Shown: piece by piece, positions 11,808 through 23,038 of the stretch | How the letters are laid out: every line of letters starts with the position of its first letter | Position numbering within the stretch: position 1 is the first letter of the stretch | Assembly: GCA_035610835.1 (NCBI GenBank) | Contig: CM069441.1 | Location: forward strand, 101,181,606-101,245,605 | DNA: 64,000 bases | Source: Ophiura sarsii | Taxonomy: Eukaryota; Echinodermata; Ophiuroidea; Amphilepidida; Ophiuridae | Direction: 5' to 3' | Notes under the pieces: model-generated | Database searches by the model: none | Told to the model about the DNA's origin: nothing | What the model saw: only the letters and a program-made list of their open reading frames with translations | Position numbers and translations under genes: made by a program

Positions 11808-11850
11808 GAGAGGTTCCGGGTTCAATCTCCGGCTAGGTCCCTTATCAGGG
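11808..11850 (+). repeat. Possible tRNA-derived SINE fragment
   Basis: 'gaggttccgggttcaatctc' contains a close match to the tRNA B box (GGTTCAANNCC type). No convincing A box lies upstream, and the acceptor stem does not pair, so it is not a functional tRNA gene. Confidence 0.3.
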
Positions 11851-12157
11851 ATTAATTTGGAATACATTTTGATTAATGCTACTTCCTGGGCAAGGCGGGT
11901 TGGTATAGTGCTTAAGTTTAGTTTTTATTTCAAAGTACATGAGGCCATCGGCCCAAATACACAAAATATTGCCACGATTGGCATGATTTACAATTACAAA
12001 AATCATAGTAATTATAGTAACATACATGTAATATAAATATACACCAACATAGCTAACATAATGATTATTATAACAACGATTTATCACCCATTTAGGAACC
12101 TGTCTCTCTGGGGAAAAGCATTGTAAACATAAAAATACTGCAAGTCACGACTTGCGA

Positions 12158-13044
12158 ATCCCCCTGGCTGGGAGATCAACTAAATGAGGTCAAAGGTCAT
12201 ATATGGGTCATGTTCCCCTGGTGTTCATGTTTCTTTTCTCCCAAGTTTGAGGTCAATCGGGCAACTTTAACGATTTGACCTCTGGATGACCTTTGACCTC
12301 TGGATGACCTTTGACCTCAGATGACCTCTAATTATTTTTTACATGTTCCCATGGTGTTCATTGCACAATTTAACCCCTTGTTGACCTTTGACCTTGGTTG
12401 ACCTCTAATGACCATTGACCTCGGATGACCTCTAATTTATTTTAGACATGTTCCCCCAGTGTTCATGTTTCTTGTCTCCAAGTTTGACGTAAATCTGGCA
12501 ACTTTTACGATTTGACCTCTGGATGACCTTTGACCTCAGATGACCTCTAATTGACTTTAGACATGTTCACCCGGTGTTCATGTTTCTTGTCTCCAAGTTT
12601 GACGTCAATCGGGCAACTTTTACGATTTGACCTCTGGATGACCTTTGACCTCAGATGACCTCGGATGACCTCTAATTTATTTTAGACATGTTCACCCGGT
12701 GTTCATGTTTCTTTTCTCCAAGTTTGAAGTCAATCGTGCAACTTTTACGATTTGACCCCTGGATGACCTTTGACCTCAGATGACCTATGCAAATTAGACC
12801 CCAAAAAATAATCACCCGGCGTTCATGTGTCTTTTCTCTAAGTTTGACGTCAATCGGGCAACTTTTACACTTTGACCTCTAGATGACCTTTGACCTCAGA
12901 TGACCTATGCAAATTAGACCACACACAGCCACATCTTTTGACCATGGCCTACCTATCGCTGAAGGTTTGAAGTCAATCCGTCCATCCGTTCAAAAGATAC
13001 ACATGATGACAAAATCCCCTTCTGGTTTTACAAACCAGGGGGAT
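12158..13044. repeat. Tandem-repeat element carrying eight DR1-like TGACCT sites
   Basis: Bounded by a short inverted repeat ('atccccctgg' at left, 'ccagggggat' at right). The interior is about six degenerate units of ~120 bp, recognised by 'gcaacttttacgatttgacc' at roughly 12261, 12498, 12613, 12738 and 12858. Each unit has runs of TGACC words. The 13-mer TGACCTTTGACCT, a perfect direct repeat of TGACCT with one spacer base, occurs at 12287, 12305, 12382, 12524, 12639, 12764 and 12884, and once inverted at 12187. No coding capacity. Confidence 0.75.
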
Positions 13045-13074
13045 AAAAAGCAAGTGATTTAATTGTGCGTGAAT

Positions 13075-13352
13075 AATTTGAACGCATCAATGAATTGAAT
13101 TTATTGCGATTAGGATTAACAGTATAGCGAGTTGGCAGATTCTCTCGAAGATCAACATAAAAAGGACAATTAGGACAAAGTGGTATTCATCTTCAATCTC
13201 ACCTGATTTACACAAAGGGCAAATACGTTAGGTAATTCAATGTTATTCATACGACCCAATTCAATCAATAGTAAATGATTGGAACATCTTAATCTACTCA
13301 ACGCTCTTCTGTGACATGGAATCGGTGACCTCGAGTTATTGTTCTCAAACAC
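13075..13352 (-). mobile_element. LINE ORF2 C-terminal remnant with frameshifts
   Basis: Minus-strand frames read RRALSRLRCSNHLLLIELGR, then in another frame LCKSGEIEDEYHFVL, then CPFYVDLRENLP. The order Leu-Arg-x-Ser...Ile-Glu-Leu-Gly-Arg, Cys...Glu-Asp-Glu-x-His-Phe, Cys-Pro-x-Tyr is the conserved C-terminal Cys/His region of many non-LTR retrotransposons. At least two frameshifts separate the blocks, so it is dead. Confidence 0.7.
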
Positions 13353-14395
13353 TTTCCTTTCACCAATGCAGCTAACCAGTGGTTGTACGTGAAATTGGTT
13401 TGCTGATTATATACCTGCCTTGGCATTTCTCCGAGTACTCTGGTTTCCTCCTACACACTCTAAAAATCGGACCCCATCCCATAAAATTCTGCCCGTACAT
13501 AGTTCTGGTTCTGTGAATGGTTGTGTGAATGGTATCTGTCGGCTGTCTGATGTGCAAGGATGTCACCAGACCAAATTTAGTGCCGGGTAATTTTACTGAA
13601 GGCGAACAGAGAAAGTGTAGCAAACGAAGTGCAGTGGATCATGGCATGGGATCCAGAGGCCTTCTTTAATGTTTTTTGTGGTTTTTTTAATGCACTTTGA
13701 GGGTTCCTGCCACATAATTTCTTGTTTTATGAGGCAGTGTTTTTTGTTCCCCTTTTTTTTTAGAGTGCCGGGCGGAGATTGTGAGTGCTGGGCCGGTCCG
13801 CCCGGCGTAGCATTAAACCTGCTGATGTGCGATAGGGCTAATAGTAATATGTCGCTGGTTATAAGACCACATTATTATAGGGCGTATAGCTTGGTCTCCC
13901 TTATCATTCATTTAAATGTTTTACCTAATTTGTATGATTAGAACATTAAATTCAGACCAAATTTGCAATTCCATGTTGTACTAAACCAGAGATATAAGCA
14001 TTTGAATCTTTTAGAATCATTTACAAATGCTATCTCCATTGGAAATACACATACCGCAACCCCCCCCCCCCCCCCCCCCCTTCCACCCTTGACTAATTAT
14101 GTTTAATTAGCTGTAGTAATTAATTGGTATGCATATTTGATATTATTTTTCTTGATACTGATAGAGGGATAATTGGGCTTTCATATAAGCCCAAATTTGC
14201 ATATCTGCTATGCTTATAACAGCACTTTAATTAGAAAACCAATAACAAATGTTACCAAAAAATGTGCATATTCCACCTCTTTTGGGTGCCCCACTGCCCC
14301 AACTTAAAACATGTGACCACTTGTTATTTTTATATTTCTTCAAAATTCCAACAACAAAAAAAGTTCGAAAAAAATTAACCTGTCTTTGTTGTGGT

Positions 14396-14423
14396 GGGGG
14401 GGGGGGGGGGGGGGGGGGGGGGG
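14396..14423. repeat. Poly-G tract
   Basis: A run of about 28 G followed by GT repeats. Similar long G or C runs occur at 14059-14080, 17131-17152, 17763-17819 and 19158-19177. Their exact length in the assembly is unreliable. Confidence 0.8.
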
Positions 14424-14766
14424 TGTGTGTGTCCCATCATTTTCAACTATATTTCAATGAAAAAGACGCGAGAAAACACTTGTTGGCATAGATAGTGATA
14501 CGAATATCGAAAACAATTCTGTCAAAAAGCTTGTAATTTGGCTGTCTGAAAAATAACAAAAAAATCCAAAAATAATAAATAGTGAGAGCCGCCCTCACTG
14601 AGTCTGATTTAAAAAAAAGTCCGGACGAGAAACACATTATTTTTTGTTATTTGGCCTTATCAGTAACACCATTATTAAATTAAAAGTTAAAAACTGGGTT
14701 TAACTGGAAAAAGGTCGTGAAAACAATGTATGTGGACTGAACTGCACTATGAGTATGATTACATAC

Positions 14767-14875
14767 CTGTTTTCATGGATATCACCCTTCGCTAACATCA
14801 CCAAACAGTCCCCATTCAAATCAATACCACGCAATCGGAGAATCCAATATTTATTAGTGTTCGTGAATCGTGGTA
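14767..14875 (-). CDS. Candidate coding exon, unidentified
   Basis: On the minus strand an acceptor ('ttcactattgtattgtag') and a strong GTATGT donor bracket 109 bp. The open frame includes NKYWILRLRGIDLNGDCLVM then LAKGDIHENR. I do not recognise the protein. It lies between the Cav3 first exon and the ankyrin exons on the same strand. It could belong to either gene, to a nested gene, or be chance. Its phases (enters needing one base, leaves in phase 2) do not join directly to the ankyrin exon at 1143-1266 or to the Cav3 exon as drawn. Confidence 0.3.
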
Positions 14876-15940
14876 CTACAATACAATAGTGAACCGTAAA
14901 AAGCTCAGTCAGGGTAGGTGTGTATGCAAAGATTAAATGCAATTGCAAGATCGAGAAGAAAGCTGAATTTTTGTGAGCCATTTCACAGTTATACTCATAT
15001 AAGCTTGACAAGCTGGTCTATTTTGGGCATTACAATTTACATAAAGCTTTAAGGTTGTAGCTCACAAGCTTGCTAATATGCCACGCAAACACGTCCGAGT
15101 GGAGTGGAGTCTGGAGTGAGTGTAGCGAAGTGATCCGGGATTTACCCATAAAAACCAATGTAAACAACATCAATCACGATTTGGACTCTGTCAATATTTG
15201 AAGAGGGGTGTACCGTTTTTGCGTGTGTTTTTAAAAGTTTGTGAAAATATTAAAATAACCGATGTTGATCCGTTATACTAATTAATGTACTTGCCGTACA
15301 TGTATATTTTATTCCGATAAGATTGCTGTAAACTTCGATTCAACAATGATATTTCAACATAAATGAGAAAGATAGAGTTTTTATTTCTTGAATGTGATGG
15401 GTTTGTAAATGTGAACTGGTCCTGCCTGTTGATTGAGTAGAGCTGAGCGGTATTTGATTTACATGGTATTTACAAATGGGTACAAAATATGCCAATTGCT
15501 GTTATCTTCAGTAGACGAACATAAAAAACAAAAAAAATCTCAAATAGTACCGTAGGCGTCGCAATCCTTTCGATTGCTAACAATTTTGGAAGTCGTTGGC
15601 AATATCATATTTTCCTGAACAATTGATTGAAAAAAACAAACCCACAATGTATATTCACAACTCAGCCTCTGAAATTGGTATTCAAAGCGACCCGAAAAAA
15701 GTCACGTCCTTTAGATTTCAACATTGAGTCCGTGATGTGAGTTGGACTAACCGTATTATACATTACATCAAGTGTGTCATAATTGTTGTATAGGGCGCAT
15801 AATTACCTTGATTTTTTGTTACTTTGTTTTCGGGTAATAAAGTTGTAACCGTATGACTGTTGACTGTTTTTCTTCTTGCAGATTTGTCCGTGTAAAATAG
15901 AATATAATATACCAGTATACCCCAGGCCTCCGATTAAATC
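14876..15940. other. Non-coding stretch
   Basis: AT-rich with no recognised exon, RNA gene or bounded element. Confidence 0.35.
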
Positions 15941-16109
15941 AAAAGATTGAAAAAGTCAAAAAGATTGTGCTGAGGGAAAGATAAAAGATTGAAAATGTAA
16001 TAGAGTGAAATTTCAGTCCGATATAATAAAATTTCACTCTATTAGATTGAATATTTTCAATCTTTAAGATCCTTCCCTCAGCCGCAATCCAGATTGACTT
16101 TCAATCTTT
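15941..16109. repeat. Foldback: inverted repeat of 'aaagattgaaa' words
   Basis: The left arm ('aaaagattgaaaaagtc', 'gctgagggaaagat', 'aatagagtgaaatt') is mirrored by the right arm ('aatttcactctatt', 'tccctcagc', 'gactttcaatcttt'). The two arms together make a ~170-bp hairpin. Origin unknown. Confidence 0.6.
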
Positions 16110-16218
16110 CGAGCAAGAGAGATATTTCTGATTAAAAATTGTTCAGTGTAAAAAAGATGTTCAGTATAAAAAAACTGAGAAGGGGGGGGGGGGGGGGTCA
16201 AACTAAGGTTCGGGAGTA

Positions 16219-16614
16219 TTAAAGGCATATTATGTGATCTTTTTCCAGAGGGGCGCCCTCTATTCATTTATTTTTTTTTTAGAAAGTAGATTTTTCTTGC
16301 AGATTTACATTTCCGATCATAAATCATACGTACATTCCAAGTTTACAGAGCGATACGATTCCTAATTACCCTCAAAAATCATGGTTTTTAGAGTGAATTT
16401 AGAGTGAAAAAATATAAAGTGTCAGGATTCGGACAGTTTTATTTTCACTCTAAAAACCATGATTTTGAAGTAATTAAGAATCGTATTGCCCTGTAACTTG
16501 GAATGTATGCATGATTTATGATCAGAAATGTAAATCTGCAAGAAAATCTGCTTTTCTATTTTTTTTTTCGATGTTGAGGGCGTTCCCTGGAAAGATCACA
16601 TAATATACCTTTAA
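16219..16614. mobile_element. TTAA-bounded foldback MITE, family 2, copy a
   Basis: The element runs TTAAAGG...CCTTTAA with long inverted arms: 'atattatgtgatctttt' at left and 'aaagatcacataatat' at right. The arms continue through 'cttgcagatttacattt' and its mirror. It is 396 bp with no ORF. A second copy starts at 16757. Confidence 0.75.
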
Positions 16615-16756
16615 GAAAAAACAAGGGGGGTGGTCAAAACAAATTTTTAGGCATAGCGAGTGCGAGACGACTAGGGGTCAAAAAAGTATTGATGTACCAC
16701 TAGCTTGAATTCATTTGCTCACAAGTTACGGGCATGCACTTTACACCATACCGTCA

Positions 16757-16954
16757 TTAAAGGTATATTATGTGAATCTTTCCAGGGAAACGCCCCTCAA
16801 CATTGAAAAAAAAAAATAGAAAGCAGATTTTTCTTGCAGATTTACATTTTCTGATCATAAATCATGCATACATTCCAAGTTACAGGGCGATACGATTTCC
16901 TCAATTACCTTCAAAATCAAGTTAGTGAATTAGAGTGAAAAATAAAAACTTCGG
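16757..16954. mobile_element. TTAA MITE family 2, copy b, cut by assembly gap
   Basis: Begins TTAAAGG, continues 'tatattatgtgaatctttcc' and matches the arm of the copy at 16219-16614 until the N run. The gap may hide its right arm; palindromic repeats commonly break assemblies. Confidence 0.7.
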
Positions 16955-17054
16955 NNNNNNNNNNNNNNNNNNNNNNNNNNNNNNNNNNNNNNNNNNNNNN
17001 NNNNNNNNNNNNNNNNNNNNNNNNNNNNNNNNNNNNNNNNNNNNNNNNNNNNNN
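16955..17054. other. Assembly gap (100 N)
   Basis: Exactly 100 N, a conventional placeholder for a gap of unknown size. It begins inside a foldback MITE. Confidence 0.98.
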
Positions 17055-17760
17055 CGATGATAAAAACGGGCCAATTTAGCGAATAATTTATCATTATATC
17101 TTATTGGTAAAAGCTATTGGTGACCAACTCCCCCCCCCCCCCCCCCCCCCCCCATTACCATTAACACCAGCAACTTAAACAAAAAGTTATTTAAGAAAAA
17201 TATATTTGCTTCCAAGAAAACCTTGTGATCCTACTATACATGTAGCCCAAAGGAATTGCCAACTAAATGGGGTAAATTGAACCATAATCGCACAGCACCA
17301 TCGCCTGCCCTGTTTTAAGGAATTTTAATTATATCTTTATCGAACTTCCAAATATGGTTGACTCGCAGTGCGTGCACTTCTTTTATAACAGCACTATGGT
17401 GTGGCAAATGGTGTGGTGAAGTTTACTTTCCATGCAGCTGGGACAATATAAGTATGACAGGCTGGATGCAATTATACCGAGTTTCAGACACAACACAACC
17501 ATCAAAACCAGAGAGTGATTTTAGCAAATCTGACAACTTTATTTACAGAGCTAGATCCTAGAATGAACATGTGTACAACAACATTTATTTCCTGAACTAA
17601 ACCGAAAATGACAAGCCTGTATAAAATGTTATACTTCCTATACTTGAAAACATTCCCCTACAAAGTAAACTGAACAAAATGTATAATTTCTTTATTGAAT
17701 CCCATTCCACATACACGTTATAAACTGCATTACATTTCCTGACCATGATGTGGTATTTCC

Positions 17761-17762
<2 letters not shown>
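17055..17762. other. Non-coding stretch
   Basis: Contains a C run at about 17131-17152. No exon recognised, although this is where a second Cav3 exon could lie. Confidence 0.35.
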
Positions 17763-17822
<60 letters not shown>

Positions 17823-18214
17823 TCAACTTTTTTTTGGGTAGGGGTGTGCCGCCCAGGGTCTCAAAAAGGGGGGCTACAGAACTGAACTGAGTGGATTTTA
17901 TGACGAAAAATAGGGTCTTAGGAACTAATTTTTTCCCAAAAAATAGGTCTTGAGAACTGGCCTATAGTTCAATTTTCGATTTATTTTGGTTTAAGAACGC
18001 AAAATTTTCGAAGAATTGGGGCTTTGGAACACAAAATTGAGGCTTTGGAACGCAAAATTTCGCGATTTTTGAATTTTCAATAAAATTGGGGTCTTAAAAA
18101 CTGATGCAGGCTCAAAAGGGGGGTCATAAGAACTAGCAGCAGAGGGTGAAAAAGGGGGTCTTCAGCGCGGCACATACCTACACCCTTTTCAAATGTCAGT
18201 GCCCCCCCCGGGGG
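17763..18214. mobile_element. Poly-G-tipped foldback element
   Basis: Begins with 57 consecutive G (17763-17819), then 'cactcaac' and 'gggtaggggtgtgccgc'. It ends 'gcggcacatacctacac', 'cagtgccccccccggg', the inverted tip. The interior repeats 'ttgaggctttggaac'-like words. No ORF of note. Confidence 0.65.
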
Positions 18215-19293
18215 TATTTCTATGAATGAGTACAGACGATTATTTTGTTAGATTAAACAAAGATCAAAGTGTATTCCCAACATCCTAGACTCATTTCAAG
18301 TCTCACTGTTTTAGAATGAAGAATTAGGCACAACTTTAATATGATGACCAAACTTATGTAGAAAAGGATATGTTTACTAGTTCAAAAGCATTAGGGGGGG
18401 GGGGTTAAAGCTTGTTACTATCAATCTCACACATCAATGGTAAAGTTGATTTTATTAAGAAAGGCAAAGTTCAATGTTTATTACACAACTTTCAAGAATG
18501 AAGATACATAGGCCAATAAGCCTATACGGTACTCCCATGAACTAACATTGTAGAGGCTTTTATCTGCAGCTAAAGAAATAGTAGGCCTATCTTATCAAAC
18601 TGTCTATATACTTTTGATCTTCAAAATCAGCAGCAATATGTCAATTAAAATACCATGCTTGTTGTATAATAAAACTATAGGCACATGCATCCCAAAGGAT
18701 CCTGATGGAAATAAGCAAGGACCCCAGTGGAAATAAGCTTCCTATATGGAGGCTTTTTGGGATCCTTGGTACTCTCCTGGTATTTTATACATTTTCCCAA
18801 TCCTGCCGTATTCTAGCAAGCATCTTGCTTTTATGTCTTTTATGTGTGCTTTTATGTACATGTGATTTTTGATATTGTGCAATTATGTAATTTGAGTACT
18901 AAAAAAATATGAATTAATCCAACAAAAGCAATTATGCTAACCTTTTTTCATCACATTGAATTAGAATTGGTTAGAATGGCAGCCTTCAAGTAACACTTAT
19001 GTTTCAGATGTAATCTCTTGAAACTAAAGTAACTGAGTGATAGCATAAATCTTTGAGACGAAATGGTTATGTTTATTCTTGAAGCCGAAGGAACTGATTG
19101 TTTTACATAGTTGTTGTCTCTGGATTTGTCTATTTTAAACATGAGCTGGGACACTGCCCCCCCCCCCCCCCCCCCCCAACAAAGTAAATCAAAGTTATAG
19201 TTTTTTAGATCAGTATTAGTGCATAGTTTATCTGAAGGGATTGGATCATATTATTAGAAGGCAACCAGCTCTCCCCTCTCCATTATACGCTTG
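18215..19293. other. Non-coding stretch
   Basis: Expected intron of the Cav3 gene. It has a G run near 18393-18402 and a C run near 19158-19177. No exon or bounded element recognised. Confidence 0.35.
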
Positions 19294-19639
19294 CAGTGGC
19301 GGATCTAGGATTAAAATTTACGGGGGGCTGACCAAGGTTTTTTTAATTGGTACCCCCCCCCCCCCCAAAAAAAAAAAATTAAAAAAAAAAATTAGAATTA
19401 AAATTAAAAGGTCCCCAACTTTTTTTTGCCGTCAGCTCAAAATTCTGCTAAGTGGGGGGAGGGGGGTGATGTGGTCTTCCCAAAACCGGCAAAAAATATC
19501 GCATGGTACAAGACGCAAATGTACTGACGGAACCTACCTATGCCTCTGGAAAAGGTAAAGTGGTACACAAAAAAGGACTATTGTCAAATTTTACGGGGCG
19601 CACCTGCCCCTCCGCCCCCCCCCCCTGTATCCGCCACTG
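19294..19639. mobile_element. CAGTGGCGGATC element (hAT-like tips, 5-bp target duplication)
   Basis: Starts 'cagtggcggatctagg' and ends 'gtatccgccactg'. The 5 bp 'gcttg' occurs at 19289-19293 and again at 19640-19644. The interior has C, A and G homopolymer blocks. Tip sequence is hAT-like, but no 8-bp duplication can be aligned. Confidence 0.7.
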
Positions 19640-20007
19640 GCTTGCCCCTATAACAGAAACTTTTGTTCATTCCCCTGCTGGCCCTCACCATCCTGACCCT
19701 CATCAAGATCAAGATTTATTATCGTGAAAGAAAACCCTCATTAGGAATCCTTCCAAACAGTGCCTATAACAGTTTACAACAACCCAATTAAATCTCGTTT
19801 TTAATTATCACCTTTATTACATTTTATAACCCACCAACACCTTCTCGAATGCCTGCATTCTGGCGAGGATATTCGTCTCAGGCTGCTTTCACTTTCCACT
19901 TTAGTGCCCAGCCTCTGACACACTTATGTAGGCCTTTAGGCTTATAACATCACCTTTTCTAAAGGCCTAAAACTGAAAGTATGCACCCTAAATGTATTTA
20001 AATAAAC

Positions 20008-20384
20008 GTATTAAAAGGATATGGCCAGCAAATGAGCTGGATGCACCATAGTCGAGGCCATGATTTCTGCCCCAAACAACGGAACACTTTGTCGTACAGA
20101 CCCGGAAATGGTATTTCCTCAGTGGGGAGATTCCCGGCACCACCAGTCCTTTCGCTGTCGTGATTGGATGACGACAACTCGCCCATTATAGCATCACTAT
20201 CACCGGCTTCAACATCATCTTCGTCTTGACCAGGTGCTATTGGAGGGGCACCTCGCCTCACGAACATGGGGCTCTTTTTGGGCACTGGTCCCATAGCGCC
20301 CCGATCCCCCATCGATGCTGATGATGGTATATGCAGTCCGCCGGCCCGACTGGGCGAGGGTGACGAGCTTTCGTCATCACTCAT
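20008..20384 (-). CDS. T-type (Cav3) voltage-gated calcium channel alpha-1 subunit, first coding exon
   Basis: The minus-strand ORF starts at ATG (20382-20384) and opens with an acidic, Ser/Pro-rich cytoplasmic N-terminus (MSDDESSSPSPS...). From about residue 91 it reads IPFPGLYDKVFRCLGQKSWP then RLWCIQLICW. The 'Pro-x-Pro/Ala...Val-Phe-x-Cys-Leu-Gly-Gln...Arg-Pro/Leu-x-Trp-Cys' block immediately before the first membrane segment is characteristic of Cav3 (CACNA1G/H/I) channels. The exon stops before segment S1. The most likely donor is 'aatac|gtttat', a weak site, so the 3' end is approximate. Cav3 channels pass low-voltage-activated calcium current at the plasma membrane. No later channel exon is recognised here, so intron 1 must be long or interrupted by the gap. 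An AG follows a pyrimidine-rich stretch just before the ATG, so a 5' non-coding exon may exist upstream. Confidence 0.8.
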
Positions 20385-22169
20385 GTTGGTTTGGTCTGGA
20401 GTGTCAAAACATATATTAATCCACAGTTTACAAATCTAGTATTAATTCCTTGGTATTTACAAGTCCATAACAGCAGCCGCAGTCAATGTTCTTGTCATGT
20501 CCCTTACAAGGGAATCCCTTGTTTTGCACAAACATAAAAGCAAGTAAATAAGGTGCTATATACTAATCCGTTCAATGATTTGTTTTTGTCAAGCCGCCCG
20601 GCTTTCGGAAGTCAGTCACGTTTGACAGCAGCAGTTTCAGCATGCAACTTGACAGTGATTCAGTCGTGTCACAGCGTTAAAACGCAACAGGAAGCATAGC
20701 CAGTGACAGATGTGTTGCGTGCTCGGTACACACTCCCCCTTGACTTGAATTTCCAAACATAAACACGCCAATCACTAGATAATGATGATGATTTCACACC
20801 TAGTAATCCTTTGGGTCCATAAGAATCCGGTCGGGAATCCAGGTTATTTTCTTATTGGTAAAATCAAAATCCGTCGTGAAGGCTGGTTGATGGTAAACTA
20901 TCTTCAAAATAATCAAAATTATATGAAGTAACAAAAATAATTACAACACTCGCAGAAACAAGAACACAAATTCAGTTAATTCACACTAATATAGGCCTTC
21001 TACGACGGTAGTAGTAAATCCAATTCAGGGATATTACAAAAATACAATAGTGATGTGCTCTCAACTAATGAAGCTCGTTGATGAAATTATGCACGACAGA
21101 AAGAGGATGACACCAGTCAAAATGCCGGCTTATCTTGTTGACATGTATTTGCCATTTGCGTTGCTCTAGCTCTCTGAGAAAAACAGTGCAACACGTTTTT
21201 TCGTCAAGTTCATCCAAGTCAGGTTAGGCATATATACATAAATAATTGTAAATTATCCAAGCAATCGGCGAAAATACATCTTTATATACAAATTTAGTAG
21301 TGCGTAGAGAATGATTTTTTTTAATTTCAAATCATTTTCAACATCGGCTCATTCACCACCGCGGTGATGCACTGCCCTGGTCGCTTCGCATGAATTCATT
21401 GAATCATCGGGCGAGAAAAAACGTGGGTATTCATTTAGATGATACCAGTGATTTCTTTCAGGCCTCTGTGTTTATGTTATCCAAGTTGACAAAACGAGAA
21501 AACTAAACGAGCGGTACCACTAATCGGTTTGTAGCGAGCGCACACATCATAGAATCGTCCATTCGTCACGCAGGCGGGTAGACATATACTATTAATGACG
21601 ATATTAGAAAGAAGAACAAATCTGACCTGATTTCTGAATTTGACCATTTTAGAGCACTTTTATCTCTTCATTGCATGTAGCAGTTGGAAGCTCAATATCA
21701 ATGTCCTAAATAAAATTCATGACATGTCAAATACAATTTAATTATTGATGGTAAAGATAATGCCCCTATTATGTAAATGAGCACGACCAAGTGGACTTTG
21801 ATTAAAAGTTGGTATACCGAAGAGGGCGGTCAACTGGTTCACTGGTCGCCTTTTCGGTTGCGCTTTTCTTGAACTGCTTCAGGGAACTGCTTGACGCCAA
21901 GACTGTCGCCATTATGATTGTGTCGTGTTTAGGTCCTTTTCGGCCCTTAACAAAAGGGCCGTGTTTTTAGGTAAATCATAATATTTCTACCAATGATTCC
22001 ACGTTGGTCAGATGGACCGTTCTTTGCCAAAAGTCAGTTTAGCATTGCTCCCGACCGAGTGGCCAAAACAAACAAAGAGGCAGTAGAAAACCCACCGAGC
22101 TGCTATGCCAAATACTATATAAGCCAAATCAAATCAAACACAGTTACTGATATTAGTAGTAGATAGCAT
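20385..22169. other. Upstream region of the Cav3 exon
   Basis: Lies 5' of the channel's first coding exon on the minus strand, and is the likeliest place for 5'UTR exons and promoter. No TATA box or CpG island can be assigned by eye. A 19-21-base perfect hairpin ('ggcccttaacaaaagggcc') lies at 21942-21960. Confidence 0.35.
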
Positions 22170-23038
22170 ATAAAATAAATAAATGCTATCAGCGCATCAT
22201 CGGACAAGACACTGCTATCAACAGCAGATAGCATTTCAAACAAGCCACGGATATCAGCAATAGATAGGGCACTGTTATCGGCATTATATTGCATATTCAA
22301 CAAGACACTGCTATCATCAGTAGATAGCATATATCCCGAACAGAACACTGCTATCATCAGTAGATAGCATATATCCCGTATAGAACACTGCTATCATCAG
22401 TAGATAGCATATATCCCGAACAGAACACTGCTATCATCAGTAGATAGCATATATCCCGAACAGAACACTGCTATCATCAGTGGATAGCATAACCAACAGG
22501 ACACTGCTATCATCAGTAGAGATAGCATATCCAACAGGACACTGCTATCATCAGTAGATATAGCATAACCAACAGGACACTGCTATCATCACAGTACAGA
22601 GCATATCCAACAGGACGCTGCAATCATCTGTAAATAGCATATCCAACAGGACGCTGCTATCATCTATAAATAGCATATCCAACAGGACACTGCTATCATC
22701 AATATATAGCATATCCAACAGGACACTGCTATCATCAGTAGATATCATATCCAACAGGACACTGCTATCATCTGTAGATAGCATATCCAACAGGACACTG
22801 CTATCATCAGTAGATAGCATATACAATAGGACTTAATGCTATCATCTGTAGATAGCATAACCAACAGGACACTGCTATCATCAGTAGATAGCATTATCCA
22901 ACAGGACACTGCTATCATAGAGCATATCAAACACGCTATTGCTATCAGCAGTAGATAGCACATTGAACAAATCATTGCTATATCAGCTGCAGTAGATAGC
23001 ATCAAACAATATCACACCCGACACTACTATCAATAGTA
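22170..23038. repeat. Hairpin satellite array, left block
   Basis: At least 20 tandem monomers of 36-42 bp built on 'gctatcatcagtagatagc', whose ends (gctatc/gatagc) pair to form a 6-bp stem with a 7-base loop. The linker is 'atatcccgaacagaacact' early (40-bp period at 22345, 22385, 22425). It becomes 'atatccaacaggacact' later (36-bp period). All monomers share orientation. Translations of this block are low-complexity artefacts. Confidence 0.9.

Noticed and set aside
20008..20384. First exon of an ankyrin protein (joined with 650-1266)
   Set aside because: Initially considered because of shared strand. The CLGQ...RLWC block matches the Cav3 channel N-terminus instead.
21941..21961. Histone mRNA 3' stem-loop at 'cggcccttaacaaaagggccg'
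   Set aside because: The stem is longer and the loop differs from the conserved 6-bp stem/4-base loop. There is no downstream histone element and no histone gene nearby.
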